Part shown: positions 1 through 5,366 of the stretch, in pieces
How the letters are laid out: each line of letters begins with the position of its first letter
Numbering within the stretch: the first letter of the stretch is position 1
Assembly (NCBI GenBank): GCA_027023145.1
Contig: JALVWV010000219.1
Coordinates: forward strand, 1 to 9,182
Origin: Campylobacteraceae bacterium
GTDB taxonomy: Bacteria; Campylobacterota; Campylobacteria; Campylobacterales; Sulfurovaceae
DNA length: 9,182 bases
Reading direction: 5' to 3'
Program-made: the position numbers and the translations under genes
Notes under the pieces: generated by a model
Told to the model about the DNA's origin: nothing
The model's input: the letters and a program-made list of their open reading frames with translations, nothing else
The model's database searches: none

Positions 1-771
1 ATTCTTGCCTTTTTTGTCTATCTGGCTATCGCGCTGGGCAATGTCCCCGCAAGCGTAGCCTCGGATTACCTCGAGCCCGTTATCGGATCAGTTGCCCCTG
101 ACACTCCGGCACAGAAGGCTGGACTGCTCCCTGACGACCGCATCCTCCGTGTCAACAATCACCCCATCCGCTACTGGTACGAGCTGGGGGAGGCGATCCA
201 GTCGGCTCCCGATCCGGTGCACCTGACCCTCCGGCGCGGCAACGCACGCAAAGAAATCAAATTGCGCACCCAGACCGTCGAGGGCAAAAACGAATACATG
301 GAAACCATCCACCGCCGCATCATCGGGATCGGCCCAAAGGTGGATGCCAACACTACGGTGCATTTCTCCCCGGCTCAAATGCTCCACTACGCCTGGCGCG
401 AAACCATCAAAGCCACCACTCTTATCGCCGTGGGGGTGAAAAAAATGGGTACCGGAGAAGTGAGCCACAAGCAGGTGGGGGGCGCGATCACTATCTTTGA
501 CATCATCATGAAGTTTGCTGCCCACGGACTGATCTACCTCCTCGTCATCATGGCACTCATCTCGGTCAATCTCGGGGTGCTTAACCTCCTGCCGATCCCG
601 GCACTTGATGGGGGGCACATTATGTTTAACCTCTACGAGATGATCACCCGCCGTCCCCCAAGCGAAAATGCGATATACTATCTGACCATGCTCGGGTGGG
701 CTCTTTTGATGGGGCTCATGGCACTCGGGCTCTTTAATGACATTACACGCATATGGGGGAATGGATCATGA
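1..771 (+). CDS. rseP: RseP-type site-2 membrane metalloprotease, C-terminal part (5' end outside window)
   Basis: The frame is open from base 1, so the gene starts upstream; 256 residues are visible. Family members are intramembrane zinc proteases that cut membrane-bound anti-sigma factors or signal-peptide remnants. Visible order: a membrane stretch (about 1-13), one PDZ domain (about 26-95, with the GSVAPDTPAQKAGLLPDDRI core), a linker, and a C-terminal membrane region. The key motif is NLLPIPALDGGH at 195-206, the conserved LDG segment whose Asp (203) is a zinc ligand. A last hydrophobic helix spans about 227-245. The N-terminal HEXXH motif must lie upstream and cannot be checked. Only one PDZ domain is seen in the visible part, whereas E. 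coli RseP has two. The stop overlaps the next gene's ATG (ATGA), indicating translational coupling. Identification as an M50 family member is firm; the substrate is unknown. Confidence 0.93.
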   Translation: MLAFFVYLAIALGNVPASVASDYLEPVIGSVAPDTPAQKAGLLPDDRILRVNNHPIRYWYELGEAIQSAPDPVHLTLRRGNARKEIKLRTQTVEGKNEYMETIHRRIIGIGPKVDANTTVHFSPAQMLHYAWRETIKATTLIAVGVKKMGTGEVSHKQVGGAITIFDIIMKFAAHGLIYLLVIMALISVNLGVLNLLPIPALDGGHIMFNLYEMITRRPPSENAIYYLTMLGWALLMGLMALGLFNDITRIWGNGS

Positions 772-1451
772 TTTTAGACAAAGAGACACTGCGCGGCAAC
801 CTCGACCACGTCATTTGGAACATCGAACAAGCCCGCATCAAAGTGAGCGAACACCATATTGTCCGAATCGTTGCGGTGGGCAAATACACTGAGATTGAGA
901 ACCTGCGCACCCTCTACGAACTGGGGCAGCGGGCGTTTGGTGAAAATCAGGTGCAGCAGCTGGCTGAGCGGATCGACGCACTCGATGATCTCCCGCTGGA
1001 GTGGCACATGATTGGACGGCTCCAAACCAACAAGATCAACAAACTCATCGAGCTCCGCCCGGCTCTGATGCACTCTCTGGACTCCCTCGATCTGGCCGAA
1101 GCCCTTGATAAACGCCTGGCCGCCAAAGACGAGACGATGGAATGCCTGCTGCAGATCAACAGTGCAGGTGAAGCGACCAAAGCCGGCGTCACCCCCGATG
1201 CGGCCGTCGATACCTACCAGGAAATCGCCGAGCGTTTCCCACGTATCCACCTCAGAGGTGTGATGACCATCGGCGCACATACTGAAGATACTCAAATCAT
1301 CCAGAAGAGCTTCGAGACAACTCACGCCATCTATGAAACTCTCCAAAAGGACGGCGCCGACACCTGCTCCATGGGGATGAGCAGCGACTACGAACTGGCC
1401 ATCGCGTGCGGCTCCAATATGGTACGGGTCGGATCGGCACTGTTTCAGTAG
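768..1451 (+). CDS. yggS: YggS/PLPBP-family PLP-binding protein
   Basis: A 227-residue cytosolic protein of the YggS/PROSC family, which resembles the alanine racemase N-terminal barrel, binds pyridoxal phosphate on a lysine and helps control free PLP and amino-acid pools; no catalytic reaction is established for the family. Motifs: AVGK with the probable PLP lysine at K39, FGENQVQ (57-63), WHMIGRLQTNK (79-89), and the phosphate-binding C-terminus starting MGMSSDYELAI (202-212) and ending RVGSALFQ. The residue before the lysine is Gly, where many homologues have Ser. I chose the ATG at 768, which overlaps the rseP stop and has GGGGGA about 7 nt upstream; an in-frame ATG at 753 would add five residues but has a weaker site. 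It lies between rseP and the DUF2461 gene in an apparent operon. Length is normal for the family. Confidence 0.95.
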   Translation: MILDKETLRGNLDHVIWNIEQARIKVSEHHIVRIVAVGKYTEIENLRTLYELGQRAFGENQVQQLAERIDALDDLPLEWHMIGRLQTNKINKLIELRPALMHSLDSLDLAEALDKRLAAKDETMECLLQINSAGEATKAGVTPDAAVDTYQEIAERFPRIHLRGVMTIGAHTEDTQIIQKSFETTHAIYETLQKDGADTCSMGMSSDYELAIACGSNMVRVGSALFQ

Positions 1452-1453
1452 CC

Positions 1454-2146
1454 ATGCCTTTCACCGGCTTCCCGCCCGAGGCAATCACCCTCCTGCATGA
1501 CATTATCGCCCACAACGACACAGAGTGTTTTGAGGCCAACAAGGAGCGCTACCTCCGCGACATCCTCGCCCCCTCCAAAGCCTTCGTCGAAGAGATGGGG
1601 GAGCATCTCCAGATCCTCGTCCCCATGATCCGTGCTGTCCCCAAGATCAATCACTCCCTCTTTCGCATCTACCGCGATGCCCGATTGCACCCGACACACC
1701 CCATCAAAGAGCGCATTGGGGTGATCTTCTGGCAGGGGGCGGGGCATCGGATGAGCAGCAGCAGCTTTTATGTGCATTTTGATATCCATGAGGTGCTTCT
1801 CGCTGCCGGATTGCGAACATTTAAACCGCCGATGCTGGCCACCTATCACGACTACATCCAGAACCCCACACACCGTGAAGAGCTCCATACGATCCTCGAA
1901 GCGTTACAAGACAAAGGCTACACCCTCCCTGAACCTCGTTACAAACGTCTTCCCCGGGAATTTGATCCTGAAATCACCCATCCCCAGCTGGCCAAACTCG
2001 GTGGGGTCTTTGTCTCCACCACCTTCCCGATCGATGCGGTGTTTCATTCCGAAGCCCTGATCGATCGACTGTTTAAGCATTACGAGATACTCCTTCCCCT
2101 TCAACAATGGGTCTATCACATGACACTGCACACTTTCGATCGGTGA
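1454..2146 (+). CDS. DUF2461 (TIGR02453-type) protein of unknown function
   Basis: A 230-residue soluble protein resembling the DUF2461 family. Supporting segments: CFEANKERYLRD near 26-36, which matches the usual F-E-A-N-[KR]-x-x-[YF] start of the domain, and SLFRIYRDARLHPTHPIKERIGV (68-90), which matches the conserved R-I-Y-R-D-x-R segment followed by a basic stretch and a hydrophobic strand. No signal peptide, membrane helix or known catalytic motif is visible. The start at 1454 lies 2 nt after the yggS stop. An earlier in-frame ATG at 1406 falls inside yggS and is unlikely to be used. No good Shine-Dalgarno is seen, so translation probably depends on coupling to yggS. The biochemical role of the family is not known, and the operon with rseP and yggS gives no specific clue. 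Confidence 0.85.
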   Translation: MPFTGFPPEAITLLHDIIAHNDTECFEANKERYLRDILAPSKAFVEEMGEHLQILVPMIRAVPKINHSLFRIYRDARLHPTHPIKERIGVIFWQGAGHRMSSSSFYVHFDIHEVLLAAGLRTFKPPMLATYHDYIQNPTHREELHTILEALQDKGYTLPEPRYKRLPREFDPEITHPQLAKLGGVFVSTTFPIDAVFHSEALIDRLFKHYEILLPLQQWVYHMTLHTFDR

Positions 2147-2213
2147 CGGCATGATGGAAGGCTGCGGAAGAGGGTGCACTTTGCAGGGGGTAATAACCAT
2201 CAAATGCTCTCCA

Positions 2214-2270
2214 ATTTTGGAGGCAGGACTTCAGTCCTGCTTAACGGGACTAAAGTCCCTCCTCCAAAAT
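2214..2270. repeat. REP-like palindrome: two hairpins inside an outer inverted repeat
   Basis: Outer 10-bp perfect arms ATTTTGGAGG (2214-2223) and CCTCCAAAAT (2261-2270) enclose two smaller perfect inverted repeats: GCAGGACT/AGTCCTGC (2223-2240, 2-nt centre) and GGGACT/AGTCCC (2246-2259, 2-nt centre). The whole can fold as a three-way junction on either strand. The layout, with GGACT/AGTCC cores and an intergenic position, resembles REP/BIME elements mobilised by RAYT (Y1-type) transposases. No transposase gene is in the window. It lacks a T-run, so it is not a standard terminator. The family assignment is by resemblance only. Confidence 0.6.
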
Positions 2271-2307
2271 CCCCAAGTTCTTTTGCAGTCTTGAAAAAAG
2301 GAGCCCC

Positions 2308-3219
2308 ATGACTTTCCACATCGATCCCATGCAGACTATCCTGCACACACTTCGTACCGAAACTGCATCCCTTGCTCCCGGTGAGATTTTTACGCTCACC
2401 GTCTCCGATCCCGATCGATGCATGGGATGCTATCCCGGAGAAGTCTTTTCCATCGATGGGACTACATACCGCCACCACAGCTGGGCAAATTGGGTGCGTC
2501 TCGCTCAGCTCCTTGGATGCCGGATACTCACCCCACATCTGGCCACCCCTCCTCTCGTAACAGTGCGCTTTCAAAAGCTTGACTCCCGCCAATCATTTCA
2601 CAGAACTGCCGAATCCAAATACGCCACCGATAGCCTCTTCGCCCGGATCGACAAGCAGGAAGAGCCCGACTTCATCTACCACTACCTTCAAGCGCTCGAT
2701 GAAGTGAAGATCCGTACACGCAAACGGATTCTCAACCTGGGAGTCTCACGTGGGGATGAGTTTGGGGTGATCGAAAATTTGGTGGGAAAAAACACCGCAG
2801 AGATGGTTGGTATCGACCTTGATGCCTCCGCTATCGAAACGGCACGATCCCGCTATCCTCATGCCACCTTTTACACCCACGACATCAACGACCTTGCCCC
2901 TCTCGATCTCGGGCGTTTCGATCTGCTGATCACCATCGGCACCCTCCAGAGCCCGGCAGTTCATACCAAACCGCTCATCATGGATCTCGTCCAGCACCAC
3001 CTCACCGACACAGGAGCCCTCATCCTCGGCTTCCCTGCCTCCCGCTGGATCGACGGAGAGCTCATCCCCGGAGCCCGCGCCCCCAACTACCCTTTTCCTG
3101 AGTCCTCATTGCTTATCAAAGACCTCCATTGGATCAAAAAATATCTCCAGCAACACCGCTACCGTGTCCGGATTTTCGGGCAAAGTTACTTATTTGTTGT
3201 GGCGACACGGATTGGATAA
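2308..3219 (+). CDS. Class I SAM-dependent methyltransferase, substrate unknown
   Basis: 303 residues. The C-terminal two thirds form a Rossmann-type methyltransferase domain: motif I ILNLGVSRGDEFG (141-153), the acidic end of strand 2 in MVGIDLDAS (166-174), which should contact the SAM ribose, a motif II-like THDIND (190-195), and strand 4 FDLLITIGTLQS (204-215). It ends in strands ALILGFPASRW and YRVRIFGQSYLFVVAT. Motif I has only part of the usual GxGxG pattern, which is still common in the superfamily. The first 130 residues match nothing I recognise and hold two Cys (38, 41) as CMGC; a metal role is speculative. AAAGGAG sits 4-5 nt before the ATG. It follows the REP-like repeat and is separated by 58 nt with a promoter from the next gene, so it looks monocistronic; I found no clear promoter. 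The acceptor molecule cannot be deduced. Confidence 0.8.
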   Translation: MTFHIDPMQTILHTLRTETASLAPGEIFTLTVSDPDRCMGCYPGEVFSIDGTTYRHHSWANWVRLAQLLGCRILTPHLATPPLVTVRFQKLDSRQSFHRTAESKYATDSLFARIDKQEEPDFIYHYLQALDEVKIRTRKRILNLGVSRGDEFGVIENLVGKNTAEMVGIDLDASAIETARSRYPHATFYTHDINDLAPLDLGRFDLLITIGTLQSPAVHTKPLIMDLVQHHLTDTGALILGFPASRWIDGELIPGARAPNYPFPESSLLIKDLHWIKKYLQQHRYRVRIFGQSYLFVVATRIG

Positions 3220-3242
3220 TCGCCGTCTGACCCATACCATAG

Positions 3243-3248
3243 TATAAT
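3243..3248 (+). promoter_or_regulatory. Probable -10 box of the diguanylate cyclase gene
   Basis: A perfect TATAAT lies 30 nt upstream of the ATG at 3278, in the 58-nt gap after the methyltransferase gene. No -35 hexamer stands out at the usual distance; a TTGGAT at 3213-3218 is too far away. Transcription would start near 3255. Confidence 0.55.
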
Positions 3249-3277
3249 TCAGTTAGCACGAGAGTAAAAGGATTTTC

Positions 3278-4081
3278 ATGCGACGCCTTATCGATCGATT
3301 TGGTCAGATCAAGCTGACAATTTTGGTGACGCTTGTCGCCATCCTTTTGGCTGAGATTCTTGCTTGGGGTCTGAGTCAAATCTTTTTCCTCGGCTACCCT
3401 GCCCCTTCAGCACCTCTGCTTACCCTTCTTGTCACAGCCGTCGTCACCCCCCTGCTTGCTTGGCATGTCCTGAAGTATCTCCTCTATATCGAGCGGATGG
3501 AGCAGGAAATGCACCATATGGCCACCTATGATCCACTGACCCATTTTTACACACGGCAAGCTTTTTTTATCCAGGTACAACAACGTTACCAACATGCCCC
3601 CTCTTATGCAGTTGCGTTTATCGACGTCGATGATTTCAAATCGATCAATGATACCTATGGACACGCATACGGTGATAAAGTACTCATCGATATTGGGAAA
3701 CGATTTATGCAAACACTCGGAGAGGACTGCCTCATCGGACGGATTGGAGGAGAAGAGTTTGCGCTGGTGACGGAGACCGATGCTGCCTCCATGCGTGGAC
3801 AAATGGAGATCCTCCGGCATGCTGTCGCCCACTCAAAAATTCCGTACCGCACCACTCCATTTGGCTATACAATCAGCATTGGGATTTTCGAAAACAAATC
3901 CCCCGACACGCTCACGATCGATGACGCACTGTCACGAGCAGATCAAGCACTCTATCGCGCCAAAGAGCTAGGGAAAAACCGCACCATTGTTTACACAGAA
4001 TCACTCTCCAACTCTGCGTCAGCACAACATTCCGCTCAATTTCGATCCAGCACTACCCCACAATCTCCGGTCACAAATTAG
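3278..4081 (+). CDS. Membrane-anchored GGDEF diguanylate cyclase
   Basis: A 267-residue protein with two predicted membrane helices (about 13-36 and 44-69) separated by a short loop, then a short coiled linker and a GGDEF domain (about 80-240). The domain makes cyclic di-GMP from two GTP. The signature is GGEEF (157-161), an active variant. FIDVDDFKSINDTYGHAYGD (114-133) supplies the metal-binding Asp and the Asn that reads guanine, and ALYRAKELGKNR closes the domain. The product-inhibition I-site (RxxD just before the signature) reads GEDC, so this feedback site is missing. There is essentially no sensor domain beyond the membrane hairpin. The tail after about residue 240 is Ser/Thr/Gln-rich and probably disordered. 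AAAGGA precedes the ATG. The input signal and the process controlled are unknown. Confidence 0.92.
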   Translation: MRRLIDRFGQIKLTILVTLVAILLAEILAWGLSQIFFLGYPAPSAPLLTLLVTAVVTPLLAWHVLKYLLYIERMEQEMHHMATYDPLTHFYTRQAFFIQVQQRYQHAPSYAVAFIDVDDFKSINDTYGHAYGDKVLIDIGKRFMQTLGEDCLIGRIGGEEFALVTETDAASMRGQMEILRHAVAHSKIPYRTTPFGYTISIGIFENKSPDTLTIDDALSRADQALYRAKELGKNRTIVYTESLSNSASAQHSAQFRSSTTPQSPVTN

Positions 4082-4103
4082 TAAACACTAAGAAGAGAAA
4101 AGC

Positions 4104-4109
4104 TATAGT
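4104..4109 (+). promoter_or_regulatory. Possible -10 box of the haem-protein gene
   Basis: TATAGT lies 26 nt upstream of the ATG at 4136 in the 54-nt gap after the diguanylate cyclase gene. No -35 match is seen. This is a weak call; read-through from upstream is equally possible. Confidence 0.3.
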
Positions 4110-4135
4110 TCCAAAAATTTTGAAGGCTTCCTTGT

Positions 4136-4579
4136 ATGAAAACACTCCTACATCTTATTGGCTGGACACTCGCAACCCTTGCGCTGCTGCAACTGATTCA
4201 TATTGATATCCCAACCCCACCAACCCCCAAAGCCGGAGATCAGGTCAACGCCCCCGCTCCGGTCATGGCAGCACTCAAAAAAGGGTGCTACGACTGCCAC
4301 TCCAACCGCAACAACATCCCCTGGTACGGCAACATCGCTCCGATCTCCTTCGAAGTGCGTCAGCACGTCAAAGACGGGCGAAAGTGGCTCAACTTTGATC
4401 TGTTTAACCGCTACAACGAAGACAAAAAACAAAAGATCTACAAAGGGATCGTCAAAACCGTCACCAACGGAAGTATGCCAATTCCGATGTATCTCTGGAA
4501 ACACACAGAAGCACGTCTCACTCCCGACGAGCGCAAGGCGATCATCGACTGGGCGAGAGAATTAGAAATTAGAAATTAG
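4136..4579 (+). CDS. Membrane-anchored single-haem c-type protein (haem-binding domain family)
   Basis: 147 residues. An N-terminal hydrophobic helix (about 4-21) is a membrane anchor or uncleaved signal, placing the rest in the periplasm. One haem c site, CYDCH (51-55), follows MAALKKG, and the PWYGNIAP stretch (62-69) is typical of the small haem-binding domain family resembling PF14376. NGSMPIPMYLWKH (111-123) offers Met114 or Met118 as the likely sixth ligand, and LTPDERKAIIDWARE (129-143) is the usual closing helix. Such proteins are thought to carry or sense electrons; a partner is not identified here. The last few residues (LEIRN) are encoded by the first units of a 7-bp tandem repeat, and the TAG stop lies inside it, so the original C-terminus may have been altered. 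GAAGG lies about 9 nt upstream of the start. Confidence 0.85.
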   Translation: MKTLLHLIGWTLATLALLQLIHIDIPTPPTPKAGDQVNAPAPVMAALKKGCYDCHSNRNNIPWYGNIAPISFEVRQHVKDGRKWLNFDLFNRYNEDKKQKIYKGIVKTVTNGSMPIPMYLWKHTEARLTPDERKAIIDWARELEIRN

Positions 4580-4637
4580 AAATTAGAAGTTAGAAGTTAG
4601 AAGTTAGAAGTTAGAAGTTAGAGATTAAAGTTAGAAA
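4562..4637. repeat. Heptamer tandem repeat TTAGAAR, about 11 units
   Basis: Units in order: three TTAGAAA (4562-4582), five TTAGAAG (4583-4617), TTAGAGA, a shortened TTAAAG, and a final TTAGAAA (4631-4637). The shift from A to G at the last base happens once, which suggests stepwise expansion of two unit versions. The first units lie within the 3' end of the haem-protein gene and supply its stop codon. Confidence 0.93.
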
Positions 4638-4646
4638 TTTTCGTTT

Positions 4647-4665
4647 GCGTTGCTTTTTGCAACGC
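4647..4665. repeat. Perfect hairpin between two heptamer arrays
   Basis: GCGTTGC (4647-4653), a TTTTT loop, then GCAACGC (4659-4665): a 7-bp perfect stem. It could end transcription of the haem gene, but CTCCCC follows instead of a T-run, so it is not a canonical rho-independent terminator on the + strand; the other strand lacks one too. It may be part of the surrounding repeat element. Confidence 0.6.
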
Positions 4666-4673
4666 CTCCCCAT

Positions 4674-4694
4674 TCACGAATCACGAATCACGAG
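4674..4694. repeat. Second heptamer tandem repeat TCACGAA, 3 units
   Basis: TCACGAA, TCACGAA and TCACGAG run from 4674 to 4694, with a decayed fourth unit TTACCAA (4695-4701). The unit length equals that of the upstream TTAGAAR array although the sequence differs. It lies in the 197-nt gap between the haem-protein and superoxide reductase genes. Confidence 0.8.
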
Positions 4695-4739
4695 TTACCA
4701 ATCAAGACAATTTTTATCCTAATTGCTGTTTTTCTATGG

Positions 4740-4745
4740 TATAAT
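4740..4745 (+). promoter_or_regulatory. Probable -10 box of the superoxide reductase gene
   Basis: A perfect TATAAT, 31 nt before the ATG at 4777, preceded by T-rich DNA (TTTTTATCC, GTTTTTCTATGG) and without a clear -35 box. It is followed by ACTTG, the same bases that follow the -10 box of mtnK. It also argues against an in-frame ATG at 4723, which lies upstream of this box. Confidence 0.6.
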
Positions 4746-4776
4746 ACTTGACCAATATCAAGAAAAAGGAAACACT

Positions 4777-5163
4777 ATGCCTAAGATCAACACATACACC
4801 GACATCTCCGAGATCGATCGCGAAGCCAAAAAAGACCTCATCGATCGTCATTCCCCCTTCATCCACTGTGCCGAGACGGCCAAAGCCGGTGAGCCGTTTG
4901 AAGTAACGGTCAAAATGGGGAACGAATACACCCACCCCGATGACTTCGACCACTACATCGAGTCGGTCACTCTCTACGATGGCAATACGCTTCTGGCGCG
5001 TGCCACCTACGTCCCCGGGACACTGGGCAACACCAAAGCCCACAACACCACGACATTCACCATCATCCCCACCGGCAAAAAGCTCAAGCTCGTTGCGCAT
5101 GGCTACTGCACCAAGCACGGTATCTGGGAAGGCCCCACTGTCGAAGTAGCTGTCGAAGACTAA
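4777..5163 (+). CDS. One-iron superoxide reductase (neelaredoxin type)
   Basis: 128 residues, cytosolic, no signal peptide. Superoxide reductases convert superoxide to hydrogen peroxide without making oxygen, which suits microaerobic or anaerobic life. The domain is complete: KAGEPFEVTVKMG (36-48), THPDDFDHYI (52-61) and YCTKHGIWEGP (110-120). The expected iron ligands are all present: His25, His53, His59, His114 and Cys111. The N-terminal desulforedoxin domain of two-iron desulfoferrodoxins is absent. The usual E-K-H-x-P active-site motif reads DRHSP (23-27), so Glu and Lys are replaced by Asp and Arg. I chose the ATG at 4777 because AAAAGGA ends about 6 nt before it and a -10 box lies just upstream. 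Its own promoter and a strong terminator make it a one-gene unit. Electron donor not identified; rubredoxin is the usual partner. Confidence 0.9.
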   Translation: MPKINTYTDISEIDREAKKDLIDRHSPFIHCAETAKAGEPFEVTVKMGNEYTHPDDFDHYIESVTLYDGNTLLARATYVPGTLGNTKAHNTTTFTIIPTGKKLKLVAHGYCTKHGIWEGPTVEVAVED

Positions 5164-5175
5164 TCCCTTCTTCCT

Positions 5176-5206
5176 GATGCCTCCATGGGGCATCATCTCT
5201 TTTTTT
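5176..5206 (+). terminator. Rho-independent terminator after the superoxide reductase gene
   Basis: GATGCC (5176-5181) pairs with GGCATC (5189-5194), followed within 6 nt by a run of T (5200-5206). It begins 12 nt after the stop codon and should separate this gene from the mtnK operon. Confidence 0.85.
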
Positions 5207-5293
5207 ACTTTTTATCCCCCTCTGTCTATACTTTTTTACTTCTTTTTTATTTCTCATTTTATTTTTCTTTAATCTCTTTTACTCTATCATTTC
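5195..5293 (+). other. Pyrimidine-rich tract upstream of mtnK
   Basis: Counted by eye, 84 of 99 bases are C or T, with repeated T-runs about every 10 bases (for example near 5232, 5243, 5262 and 5276). The first part is the terminator T-run; the rest has no coding or hairpin feature. Phased T-tracts upstream of the -10 box are known from sigma-70 promoters of Campylobacterota that lack a -35 box, so this may be upstream promoter DNA for the mtnK operon. Confidence 0.5.
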
Positions 5294-5299
5294 AGTTAT

Positions 5300-5326
5300 G
5301 TAGGTACATATAGTATATATACCTAC
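5300..5326. promoter_or_regulatory. Candidate operator: 27-bp near-perfect palindrome
   Basis: Arms GTAGGTA (5300-5306) and TACCTAC (5320-5326) surround an inner ATATA/TATAT pair (5308-5312, 5314-5318) centred on G5313. Of 13 base pairs only one (5307/5319) fails. Arm centres lie 20 bp apart, two helical turns, which suits a dimeric or tetrameric regulator bound on one face. It directly abuts the -10 box at 5327, in the place of a -35 region, so bound protein should block or shape transcription of mtnK. The regulator is not in the window. Confidence 0.6.
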
Positions 5327-5332
5327 CATAAT
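5327..5332 (+). promoter_or_regulatory. Probable -10 box of the mtnK-ABC operon
   Basis: CATAAT, 34 nt before the ATG, followed by ACTTG as at the superoxide reductase promoter. The predicted transcript leader is about 25-30 nt, carrying only the ribosome site. Confidence 0.5.
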
Positions 5333-5366
5333 ACTTGCACTGCAAAAAAGGGAGGAATCGATAGAA

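Noticed and set aside
774..1346. Antisense reading frame of about 190 codons
   Set aside because: It is fully opposite yggS, whose product is unmistakable; no independent coding signal was seen.
2147..2213. Small gene or terminator between the DUF2461 gene and the REP-like repeat
   Set aside because: No start with a ribosome site, no stable stem followed by T, and no recognisable peptide were found.
4647..4665. Rho-independent terminator of the haem-protein gene
   Set aside because: The stem is perfect but lacks a following T-run on either strand, so it is listed as a hairpin within the repeat region.
4562..4694. CRISPR array
   Set aside because: Units are 7 bp and contiguous, with no spacers and no cas genes.
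4723..4776. N-terminal extension of the superoxide reductase from an ATG at 4723
   Set aside because: That ATG lies upstream of the TATAAT box, has no ribosome site, and the homologous domain begins after 4777.
5333..5366. SAM (S-box) riboswitch before mtnK, as in some Firmicutes
   Set aside because: Only about 25-30 nt separate the expected transcription start from the ribosome site, far too short for the aptamer, and the upstream palindrome lies outside the transcript.
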